Position numbers and translations under genes: made by a program | The notes under the pieces: model-generated | Databases searched by the model: none | Seen by the model: only the letters and a program-made list of their open reading frames with translations | What the model was told of the DNA's origin: nothing | Virus record (IMG/VR): IMGVR_UViG_3300042691_022461 | Coordinates: 1 to 32,061 of that record | Direction: 5' to 3' (one strand) | Length of the DNA: 32,061 nucleotides | Source: a virus | Shown: positions 14,425 to 19,476 of the stretch, in pieces | How the letters are laid out: every line of letters starts with the position of its first letter | Numbering within the stretch: position 1 is the first letter of the stretch

Positions 14425-15015
14425 TTAGAAATAAGTATTCTCAAAATAAAGAACTTCAAACTTATTCTCTTTGTTAATTAAGTTTGATGCGTTGATTAAA
14501 TCATTAAACTCAATTACAGATTCTTTTTGAATTTCTCTATATTCTTGTAGGAAATCAAATGTGGTTAAATCTTCAGTTAAAACACTTGCAGAATCTTTAT
14601 TATAAGCTTTCATTAGATAAAGTTCAAATTCGTATGCTTTATAAATGATATCAATTAAGTTGTCAAATTTATGATTTTGTTCAACTTTAGTGAATGTTGG
14701 AAGTATATTGAAATCGGTCATATATTTCTCAATACCTTGGGCATGTTCCAATTCTTTTATGGCATCTGCATCAAAGAACACTGCAGCTTTCTTATAGTTC
14801 ATATCGTGACACCAATTTGCCGCAGCTCTGTATAGATAATGAGCATAATATTCATCCTTGATTCTTGCATTTAAGAATGTAACAACTTTATCACTTAACT
14901 TATATAACTTAGGTTCACCAGTTACTTTTTCAACATCTTCTTCACCATCTTGTTCAAGGAATAAACCTCTCTTCTTGGCTTCTTCCATTACTGTTTTTTT
15001 AATTTTATCTTCCAT
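14425..15015 (-). CDS. Ferritin-like diiron protein
   Basis: The start is set at ATG 15015 (MEDKIKKTVMEEAKKRG...); the frame open upstream to 15105 runs through the box and a terminator hairpin. The 196-residue product is a ferritin-like four-helix bundle with Glu55 (ARIKDEYYAHYLYRAAANW), the ExxH pair Glu88-His91 (IKELEHAQGIEKYM), then EFELYLMKAY and FLQEYREIQKE carrying the second set of Glu ligands. Known family roles are iron oxidation and storage or protection from peroxide. The basic N-terminal helix ends GLFLEQDGEE, which resembles the tags of the neighbouring operon but has Phe instead of Ile/Leu at the third position from Glu. Confidence 0.8.
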   Translation of the reverse strand: MEDKIKKTVMEEAKKRGLFLEQDGEEDVEKVTGEPKLYKLSDKVVTFLNARIKDEYYAHYLYRAAANWCHDMNYKKAAVFFDADAIKELEHAQGIEKYMTDFNILPTFTKVEQNHKFDNLIDIIYKAYEFELYLMKAYNKDSASVLTEDLTTFDFLQEYREIQKESVIEFNDLINASNLINKENKFEVLYFENTYF

Positions 15016-15027
15016 ATTTTTTTTATT

Positions 15028-15036
15028 TATAAATAT
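15028..15036 (-). promoter_or_regulatory. ATATTTATA box of the ferritin-like gene
   Basis: An exact ATATTTATA on the minus strand ends 12 nt before ATG 15015, with an A-rich leader. It lies just after a terminator hairpin, as expected of a separate transcription unit. Confidence 0.45.
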
Positions 15037-15046
15037 AACAATAAAA

Positions 15047-15076
15047 TAAAAAAAGGAGATAATAATATCTCCTTTT
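15047..15076 (-). terminator. Terminator after the small lipoprotein gene
   Basis: A perfect 10-bp stem, AAAAGGAGAT and ATCTCCTTTT, encloses AATAAT and is followed on the minus strand by a T-rich run. It could act on both strands, but only minus-strand genes flank it. Confidence 0.75.
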
Positions 15077-15127
15077 ATAGGACCGATAGAATCGGACTCC
15101 ACCACCTCATTTTTCTAAATAAGGAAA

Positions 15128-15259
15128 CTACTTCTTATGGCAAGAACTATCTTTCTCAACCTTGTGACAGGTTTTCTCAACTTTAGTGCAACAAGCTTTC
15201 TTTGCTGGGCAACAAGCTACCATAAGAACCACAAACATACCAAATAAAAACAATTTCAT
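15128..15259 (-). CDS. Tiny Cys-rich lipoprotein (43 aa)
   Basis: Read on the minus strand from ATG 15259 to TAG 15128. The product starts MKLFLFGMFVVLMVACCPAK, a hydrophobic signal with a lipobox-like LMVAC, so Cys16 would be the lipidated residue. The mature part holds CC, CC and two C-H or C-H-K pairs (KTCHKVEK, SSCHKK) in a Lys-rich context, which could bind metal. It lies directly upstream of the ferritin-like gene but is separated by a terminator. An envelope metal-handling role or an entry-exclusion role would fit; both are inference. Confidence 0.55.
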   Translation of the reverse strand: MKLFLFGMFVVLMVACCPAKKACCTKVEKTCHKVEKDSSCHKK

Positions 15260-15277
15260 ATCCAAGTAATTTAAAGT

Positions 15278-15553
15278 TTATTTTGTGACTAGAGCTTCAA
15301 TCTTTGATTTGACAATCTCTGTCATATCATAAGTATTTACATTGGTTGTAATTATTGAATCAACAAGTTTATCATAAGGAATATGTACCAAAAAGTCAAC
15401 TCCATTGAAAAATGTTAACGCATTTTTAAGTTCCAAGGATCCTTGTATCATTTTAAGAAACAACTTGAATTGAACATCGTTAATGAAATTCTCGTTAAGA
15501 ATTGTTCCAAATTTTTCATTAACAATCTTGATGTTATACATTGTCGTGTTCAT
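15278..15553 (-). CDS. Small hypothetical protein
   Basis: A 91-residue protein (MNTTMYNIKIVNEKFGTILN...) that overlaps the upstream gene. The ATG at 15541 (MYNIKIV) gives a shorter overlap and is an equally good start. The sequence alternates beta-like and helical parts (FINDVQFKLFLKMIQGSLEL) with no Cys and no catalytic motif. Such proteins occur in chains of Bacteroidota phage genes. Function unknown. Confidence 0.6.
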   Translation of the reverse strand: MNTTMYNIKIVNEKFGTILNENFINDVQFKLFLKMIQGSLELKNALTFFNGVDFLVHIPYDKLVDSIITTNVNTYDMTEIVKSKIEALVTK

Positions 15554-15815
15554 TTGTTTGAGTTATTTTATTGTAATTAAATTTACTTGCGAATTCCATA
15601 GCATCTTCTAAATTCTTCCAACACATTTCAGTCCATAAAGAGTTCCAATAAACATCATCTTTTTTTCTATGGGCTAAAATATACCAAGATAAACCATTTC
15701 TTGAAATTTGTATATAAAAATTATCTTTTCTACAATTCCAACTTATACTAAGGCTAAACTTACCCTCAACTTTTTGGGTGAATGTGGTTTTATTTACAAC
15801 TTTTTTAGTTACCAT
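15534..15815 (-). CDS. Small hypothetical protein, aromatic-rich
   Basis: A 93-residue protein (MVTKKVVNKTTFTQKVEGKF...) with SISWNCRKDNFYIQISRNGL and WNSLWTEMCWKNLEDAMEF, an unusually Trp-rich beta-type domain with a C-terminal helix. The ATG at 15815 overlaps the end of smpB by 7 bp, so it is probably co-translated with smpB. No recognised family. Confidence 0.6.
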   Translation of the reverse strand: MVTKKVVNKTTFTQKVEGKFSLSISWNCRKDNFYIQISRNGLSWYILAHRKKDDVYWNSLWTEMCWKNLEDAMEFASKFNYNKITQTNEHDNV

Positions 15816-16225
15816 TTTGATTTATTTTGAAGTTCTCTTTGAATATCTCTTTCTTTAATCAAATTTCTTTTATCGTGAATCTTCTTCCCTTGTGCCAAAA
15901 CTATTTCAACTTTAACCAATCCCCTATCATTAACATAAATTTTGGTTGGGACAATTGTTAAACCATTAATAAGTTTTGATTTCAATTTATTAAGCTCAGA
16001 TTTCTTTAATAACAACTTTCTTTCCCTCTTTGGTTCCCCATTTGGTAAAGATATTGAAATATTTTTAACAAACAATTCTTGGTCTTTGAAATAACAATAT
16101 GTGTCAGTTAAATTTGCATTTCCATTACGGATGGATTTAACTTCCATTCCTGTCAATACAATACCAGCTTGATAGGTTTCAAGGAATGTATATTCAAATT
16201 TGGTTTTTCTATTTTCAATATTCAT
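15809..16225 (-). CDS. smpB: SmpB, tmRNA-binding protein
   Basis: The start is placed at ATG 16225 (MNIENRKTKFEYTFLETYQA); ATG codons at 16231-16243 would only add Met-rich residues inside the upstream gene. The 138-residue product carries the SmpB hallmarks AGIVLTGMEVKSIRNGNANL, then YCYFKDQELFVKNISIS, and the C-terminal GKKIHDKRNLIKERDIQREL, which in the family inserts in the ribosomal A site. SmpB carries tmRNA to stalled ribosomes (trans-translation). No tmRNA gene was found here, so it would use the host tmRNA or one elsewhere in the genome. Length is slightly below the usual 150-160. Confidence 0.92.
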   Translation of the reverse strand: MNIENRKTKFEYTFLETYQAGIVLTGMEVKSIRNGNANLTDTYCYFKDQELFVKNISISLPNGEPKRERKLLLKKSELNKLKSKLINGLTIVPTKIYVNDRGLVKVEIVLAQGKKIHDKRNLIKERDIQRELQNKSKW

Positions 16226-16451
16226 CTTCATCGTCATCATCATATTCTAATTCCCAATTTGCTTCATTAACTTTGTTTTTGACATATTCCTCCAATTCTT
16301 TGGTAACTTCCAAGTATTTTTGTCTTAACTCGTGGAATTTTTCATCTTTTATTTCAGGGTACTTAGAGTAACTATTAAAACAATAATGAAACCCTTCTTC
16401 TTTCATTCTATAATGAACATTATTCCAGTTTTCTGCTTCTTCTGCTTTCAT
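16215..16451 (-). CDS. Small helical protein with acidic tail
   Basis: A 78-residue protein (MKAEEAENWNNVHYRMKEEG...) with FHYCFNSYSKYPEIKDEKFH and a helical EVTKELEEYVKNKVNEA, ending in a run of acidic residues (ELEYDDDDEDEY). Its 3' end overlaps smpB by 11 bp, which suggests coupled translation. Acidic tails can mimic DNA or interact with basic proteins, but no function can be assigned. Confidence 0.65.
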   Translation of the reverse strand: MKAEEAENWNNVHYRMKEEGFHYCFNSYSKYPEIKDEKFHELRQKYLEVTKELEEYVKNKVNEANWELEYDDDDEDEY

Positions 16452-16543
16452 AATAATATTTTACGGATTTTTGAGTAGTTTAGATAATTAAGTTTTTGTT
16501 CACAAATCTTTAAAGTTGTTTGTCCTTTCTCATTAATTTTCAA
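16448..16543 (-). CDS. Possible 31-aa reading frame or gene fragment
   Basis: A short frame with a TTG start (16543) ends in TGA overlapping the next ATG (ATGA). The product, KINEKGQTTLKICEQKLNYL and then NYSKIRKILL, looks protein-like, and the overlap is typical of real genes here. The lack of an ATG and the small size suggest a truncated gene. The remaining bases up to 16580 hold nothing else recognised. Confidence 0.25.
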   Translation of the reverse strand: MKINEKGQTTLKICEQKLNYLNYSKIRKILL

Positions 16544-16580
16544 TGGTTTGTGGGGGAGTAATTATATAATATAGTTATAG

Positions 16581-16760
16581 TTAATTTATCTTTATTTCTT
16601 TGTAATATTTCTTTTTACCTTTGTATATACAATCTTCAATATTAACATCATCACCATTTAATGATTTAGCTAAACTAACTATAACATCAGATATATTTAA
16701 TTTTTTATCCGTTGTTATTTTAACAATTGTACCATCTATTTCAAATTCGTATGTTTCCAT
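16581..16760 (-). CDS. Very small hypothetical protein (59 aa)
   Basis: Read directly: ATG 16760 to TAA 16581. The product METYEFEIDGTIVKITTDKK, then LNISDVIVSLAKSLNGDDV, ending KKYYKEIKIN, looks like a compact alpha-beta protein. Its 5' half overlaps one arm of the attC-like palindrome at 16679-16809. Function unknown. The A/T-only leader before the ATG fits the other genes. Confidence 0.45.
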   Translation of the reverse strand: METYEFEIDGTIVKITTDKKLNISDVIVSLAKSLNGDDVNIEDCIYKGKKKYYKEIKIN

Positions 16761-16809
16761 AATTTTTATCTTTTAAATTAAAAACTAAATATATCTGTAA
16801 CCGTTATAG
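16679..16809. repeat. attC-like imperfect palindrome A
   Basis: On the plus strand CTATAAC, 2 nt, CAGATATATTTA, about 85 nt, TAAATATATCTG, 5 nt, GTTATAG. The outer 7-bp and inner 12-bp arms are perfect complements, with a 2/5 nt asymmetric spacer. The arrangement (R''-L''...L'-R') and the terminal TAAC/GTTA boxes resemble integron attC sites. Palindrome B at 17135-17186 has the same design. In AT-rich DNA part of this may be chance. Confidence 0.35.
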
Positions 16810-16819
16810 GTAATAAAAA

Positions 16820-16999
16820 TTAACCGACCAACCCTACGTTATTCAAATTATTCCTATATACCTGATAATATTCGTTCCATTGTTCGTAAGTCCAATTGTG
16901 TTTTTCCATTTGATATTTCATTAGTTGCAAAGCATTTACTGCACAAATATGTGTATCATTTACGAACAATTTAACTACATTTTCTACTATTATTTCCAT
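16820..16999 (-). CDS. Very small hypothetical protein (59 aa) between two palindromes
   Basis: Read directly: ATG 16999 to TAA 16820. The product starts MEIIVENVVKLFVNDTHICA and continues VNALQLMKYQMEKHNWTYEQ, WNEYYQVYRNNLNNVGLVG. It looks like a small helical protein with one Cys. It is the only gene between attC-like palindromes A and B, as if on a small cassette, and its leader follows the long inverted repeat 17031-17140. Function unknown. Confidence 0.5.
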   Translation of the reverse strand: MEIIVENVVKLFVNDTHICAVNALQLMKYQMEKHNWTYEQWNEYYQVYRNNLNNVGLVG

Positions 17000-17030
17000 A
17001 ATGTTAATTTTTTACATACCTATAACAAAG

Positions 17031-17140
17031 TGTATAAGTAATGTTGGTGGTGTTTTCATTATGCACAATTATTTGTAGTGTAGAGACCCTACTTTGCTAC
17101 ATAAGAGGAGGTAACATTTCCACCAACACATACTTATAAC
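17031..17140. repeat. Long interrupted inverted repeat
   Basis: TATAAGTA-TGTTGGTGG near 17033-17050 pairs with CCACCAACA-TACTTATA near 17120-17138 (17 bp with a small bulge), enclosing about 70 nt with smaller GTAG/CTAC stems. On the minus strand it lies in the leader of the gene at 16820-16999, so it could be a structured leader, a small RNA or part of a recombination site. No known riboswitch was recognised. TATAACAAA repeats directly at 17021 and 17135. Confidence 0.4.
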
Positions 17141-17186
17141 AAATGATAAACAACATTAAAACGATTGTTTATCATCAGACGTTATA
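17135..17186. repeat. attC-like palindrome B
   Basis: Plus strand: TATAAC, 2 nt, ATGATAAACAA, 11 nt, TTGTTTATCAT, 5 nt, GTTATA. Both arms are perfect. The 2/5 spacer asymmetry is the same as in palindrome A. Its GTTATA end overlaps the stop codon of 17182-17430. Size and box order resemble a minimal integron attC; no integrase is in the window. Confidence 0.4.
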
Positions 17187-17430
17187 TGTTATTTATAGAA
17201 CCATATAATCCACTTAATTCCAATTTTACTGGTCTAAGTTTTTCTAATTCAACACATTTTTCATATTCTTCAATTTTTGAAAAATATTTAATTGTATCAT
17301 TAAGTACCAACAAATAACATTCATAGTCATCTTTACTTATTTCATCCTTCAATAATTGTACATAATATATTCTAAACAATTCATCAGTTATTTCTTCTGC
17401 TATTTTTCTTACTTTATTATTTATTATCAT
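17182..17430 (-). CDS. Small helical hypothetical protein
   Basis: An 82-residue protein (MIINNKVRKIAEEITDELFR...) made of amphipathic helices (VQLLKDEISKDDYECYLLVL, KYFSKIEEYEKCVELEKLRP). It resembles the small helical proteins common in phage accessory regions. The stop codon lies inside palindrome B. The gene upstream ends 8 bp away, so the two are co-transcribed. Function unknown. Confidence 0.6.
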   Translation of the reverse strand: MIINNKVRKIAEEITDELFRIYYVQLLKDEISKDDYECYLLVLNDTIKYFSKIEEYEKCVELEKLRPVKLELSGLYGSINNI

Positions 17431-17438
17431 ACTTTTAT

Positions 17439-17657
17439 TTAAAGTTTGGACAATTCAAACGTGTTTGAATCTATCGTAGTCTTAACAAATTGTGATTTAG
17501 CGTATATTGATTTACAATCACCGAGATGTAAATTATATAATGTATTACCATCAATATCGTTAAGAAAAAAATAAGTACCATACATTCTGTCAAATTTTTT
17601 TACCAATGCAGCACCATTTTCAATTTTTGAAACTATTTCTTGTTTTCTTAATTTCAT
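17439..17657 (-). CDS. Small hypothetical protein
   Basis: The start is set at ATG 17657 (MKLRKQEIVSKIENGAALVK); the frame open upstream to 17705 runs through the conserved leader repeat. The 72-residue product appears to be alpha-beta (KKFDRMYGTYFFLNDIDGNT, LYNLHLGDCKSIYAKSQF). It is preceded by repeat copy 1 (17680-17752), which probably carries its promoter. Function unknown. Confidence 0.55.
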   Translation of the reverse strand: MKLRKQEIVSKIENGAALVKKFDRMYGTYFFLNDIDGNTLYNLHLGDCKSIYAKSQFVKTTIDSNTFELSKL

Positions 17658-17679
17658 TGTGGTATGTTTTTTATTAAGT

Positions 17680-17752
17680 GATTCAATACTATTATAACCA
17701 ATCAAACAACCATAAAGTTCAAACCAAATAAAAAAACTCCAATAATTTTTTA
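17680..17752 (-). promoter_or_regulatory. Leader repeat copy 1 (candidate promoter)
   Basis: On the minus strand the core reads GAACTTTATGGTTGTTTG then ATTGGTTATAATAGTATTG. It carries a TATAAT-like -10 element and lies 23 nt before ATG 17657. Copies 2 and 3 lie upstream of the next two minus-strand genes. Its left part also matches the first arm of the terminator next to copy 3. Confidence 0.5.
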
Positions 17753-18169
17753 TTTACTTGAACAAGTAGGTCCCAAACCTCTTTCAATACTTTGACCATC
17801 AGTCAATACTCTCCCACAACGTAAACAACTACCAGTATGGGAAATTTCAACATTTTCATTCAATAAGTCAAATTTTCCCTCTTCAACTTTGGATAAAACC
17901 CAAGCAATCGCTGTGGCTGTAGGAATGTTAACCACATTTCCTTTATTGTATATTTTACCACTGAAATAAGTTCCAATGCGTTTGAAATTCATATATTCCA
18001 TCTCCACACTAATGTGAGTGTACCACTTACCATTGAAAAGGGATCTTGTGATTGTGTAAGTGTATTCCTTACCGGTTTTGAGTGATTTAATCACAAAAGA
18101 AGCACCATTATTGTTTTTCTCAGCTTTGATAACCGAAGTAAGACTTGTTGATGGAATTACGTGTTTCAT
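17750..18169 (-). CDS. DUF6011-like zinc-finger protein
   Basis: The start is set at ATG 18169 (MKHVIPSTSLTSVIKAEKNN); the upstream in-frame ATG (18208) lies in the leader repeat. The 139-residue product has a beta-rich N-terminus (SFVIKSLKTGKEYTYTITRS) and a C-terminal CLRCGRVLTDGQSIERGLGP then TC. That Cys-x2-Cys ... GxGPxC pattern is the signature of DUF6011, a small zinc-binding domain common in phages, with no established biochemical role. Its stop lies within leader repeat copy 1 of the next gene. Confidence 0.7.
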   Translation of the reverse strand: MKHVIPSTSLTSVIKAEKNNNGASFVIKSLKTGKEYTYTITRSLFNGKWYTHISVEMEYMNFKRIGTYFSGKIYNKGNVVNIPTATAIAWVLSKVEEGKFDLLNENVEISHTGSCLRCGRVLTDGQSIERGLGPTCSSK

Positions 18170-18190
18170 ATTTGATATTATTTGTGATGT

Positions 18191-18230
18191 TAATAATAGT
18201 ATAACCAATCAAACAACCATAAAGTTCCAA
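18191..18230 (-). promoter_or_regulatory. Leader repeat copy 2 (candidate promoter)
   Basis: The minus strand reads TTGGAACTTTATGGTTG, TTTGATTGG, TTATACTATTATT, the shared core of the three copies, 21 nt before ATG 18169. The bases up to 18302 are otherwise AT-rich and show no gene. Confidence 0.5.
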
Positions 18231-18302
18231 GTTTGATTATTTTTTTATTGGGGGTTTATCAATTCCACCGCATAATCAAAAATTGTGTATATATTCAATA
18301 TT

Positions 18303-18539
18303 TTAAAATTTAACACCGAACCCTAATAAATACATAAATTCGTTAGGGTAAAACATATCGAAAGAAACTGAAAAACGATAGTCTGCCCATTTATCAGATT
18401 TTACGATAAAAGAAATACCATTGAAATGTCTAAATGTATCATCTTCAATAGTGATTTCAGTGAAATCTTTATTTTCGTTTTTCAATCTTAATTTACACAA
18501 TTGTATGAAGTTTTCGTGTTTTAAGTTTTTCAGTTCCAT
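18303..18539 (-). CDS. Small hypothetical protein
   Basis: A 78-residue protein (MELKNLKHENFIQLCKLRLK...) with FTEITIEDDTFRHFNGISFI and ADYRFSVSFDMFYPNEFMYL, probably alpha-beta with an aromatic-rich C-terminus. Copy 3 of the leader repeat begins 21 nt upstream of the ATG. The domain suggests a soluble cytoplasmic protein; the function is unknown. Confidence 0.55.
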   Translation of the reverse strand: MELKNLKHENFIQLCKLRLKNENKDFTEITIEDDTFRHFNGISFIVKSDKWADYRFSVSFDMFYPNEFMYLLGFGVKF

Positions 18540-18560
18540 ATCTTTAAAATTTAATTAAGG

Positions 18561-18633
18561 TGATTCAATACTATTATAACCAACCCACCAATCATAAAGT
18601 TCCAACCAAATAAAAAAACTCCAATAATTTTTT
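18561..18633 (-). promoter_or_regulatory. Leader repeat copy 3 (candidate promoter)
   Basis: The minus strand reads TTGGAACTTTATGATTGG, TGGGTTGG, TTATAATAGTATTGAATCA, closely matching copies 1 and 2, upstream of ATG 18539. It overlaps one arm of the terminator at 18611-18649. Confidence 0.5.
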
Positions 18634-18649
18634 ACAATTATCGGAGTTC
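18611..18649 (-). terminator. Terminator after the Nudix gene
   Basis: ACTCC-A-ATAAT and ATTAT-C-GGAGT form a 10-bp stem with one internal mismatch, followed on the minus strand by TTTTTTTATTT. It ends the Nudix transcript. An ATATTTATA box on the minus strand lies just upstream at 18695-18703 with no adjacent start codon. Confidence 0.65.
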
Positions 18650-18713
18650 TATATATTGACCAACATAAGAAAGGGAAGTTGGGGATTTGTGAAATATAAA
18701 TATATCAAATTTT

Positions 18714-19100
18714 TCAAAAAATCTTATTTATTATAAAAAAAAGTTGATTTTCTACCTTTTTAGGTAAAGTTTTTTTGGTAAACCACCCACATTCATCGTG
18801 TTCACTACCATCAATTGCATCATCCAAATCAATATTTATCTTTTTATCAATCTCATATAAGAACAAATAGAACTTCATTCTTGACCCACCATTCAATGTT
18901 GCCACATAATCCAAGTTATCAACAATCTGATATCCAGTCTCTTCCCTAAACTCCCTTACAGCTCCATCTTGGATACTCTCACCTTTCTCCAAATGTCCTC
19001 CAGGAACTGACCAAATACCTGGTAAACTCCCTTTTTGACTTCTTTTACATAATAAACAATGATTTTTATATTTTAATAAAATACCTGCACAATTTCCCAT
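18714..19100 (-). CDS. Nudix hydrolase
   Basis: A 128-residue protein with a complete Nudix box, GHLEKGESIQDGAVREFREE followed by TGY, at residues 35-57. The N-terminal CAGILLKYKNHCLLCKRSQK and SLPGIWSVPGGHLE and the later DECGWFTKKTLP fit the MutT/NUDT-like group that hydrolyses nucleoside diphosphates linked to another group. The substrate (oxidised dNTP, cap-like or other) cannot be told. It is divergent from 19127-19474, with only 26 bp between the two start codons. Phages often carry Nudix enzymes. Confidence 0.9.
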   Translation of the reverse strand: MGNCAGILLKYKNHCLLCKRSQKGSLPGIWSVPGGHLEKGESIQDGAVREFREETGYQIVDNLDYVATLNGGSRMKFYLFLYEIDKKINIDLDDAIDGSEHDECGWFTKKTLPKKVENQLFFIINKIF

Positions 19101-19126
19101 AATGAATTATTATTATATTTATATAT
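19101..19126. promoter_or_regulatory. Shared 26-bp divergent promoter region
   Basis: Between the two divergent ATGs only A/T-rich DNA is present, including ATATTTATA (19115-19123, plus), which reads TATAAATAT on the other strand. On the plus strand the box ends 3 nt before the ATG, so a transcript from it would be leaderless or nearly so. Confidence 0.4.
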
Positions 19127-19474
19127 ATGAAGTTAAGTATAAATGACAACATTTTCAAGGTAAAAGTTCAAACATCTCCTGAAGAAACTCAAGAAGGTAT
19201 GATGAATAAAACCTTTGACAAAACATTCAATGGAATGTTATTTGTAATGAAAAACCAAGAACATGGTTTTTGGATGAAAAATTGTATAATCCCCCTAGAT
19301 ATAATCTTTATTGATAATGATGTAATAACCAAAATACATCACAATTGTCCTCCTTGTGAAACAAAAATATGTAAATCATACACTGGTGAAGGAAACTTTG
19401 TACTTGAAGTTAGAGGTGGAACTTGTAAGAAATTAGGTATAAAAAAGGGGGATGTTGTTTCATTCCCCCTTTAA
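19127..19474 (+). CDS. DUF192 family protein
   Basis: A 115-residue protein with the DUF192 pattern: TSPEETQEGMMNKTFDKTFN, GMLFVMKNQEHGFWMKNCII, PLDIIFIDNDVITKIHHNCP, and VLEVRGGTCKKLGIKKGDVV. The family is widespread in bacteria and phages, with a compact beta fold and no proven biochemical role. Most members have a signal peptide; this one lacks it, so a cytoplasmic place is likely. It converges on the DHH gene, with the stops 2 bp apart and no terminator seen between them. Confidence 0.88.
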   Translation: MKLSINDNIFKVKVQTSPEETQEGMMNKTFDKTFNGMLFVMKNQEHGFWMKNCIIPLDIIFIDNDVITKIHHNCPPCETKICKSYTGEGNFVLEVRGGTCKKLGIKKGDVVSFPL

Positions 19475-19476
19475 TC

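Noticed and set aside
15077-15127. Possible tRNA 3' half on the minus strand (AGTCCGATTCT between GG and TCGGTCC)
   Set aside because: The T-loop lacks TTC, the T-stem does not pair, and no 5' acceptor strand partner is found within 100 nt. A short CCGAT-AGA-ATCGG hairpin explains it as well.
17680-18633. CRISPR-like array
   Set aside because: The three repeats are spaced by whole genes of different size, are not palindromic in the CRISPR sense, and stand at gene starts.
18695-18703. ATATTTATA box as a promoter for 18303-18539
   Set aside because: A terminator and leader repeat copy 3 lie between this box and the start codon, so it probably does not drive that gene.
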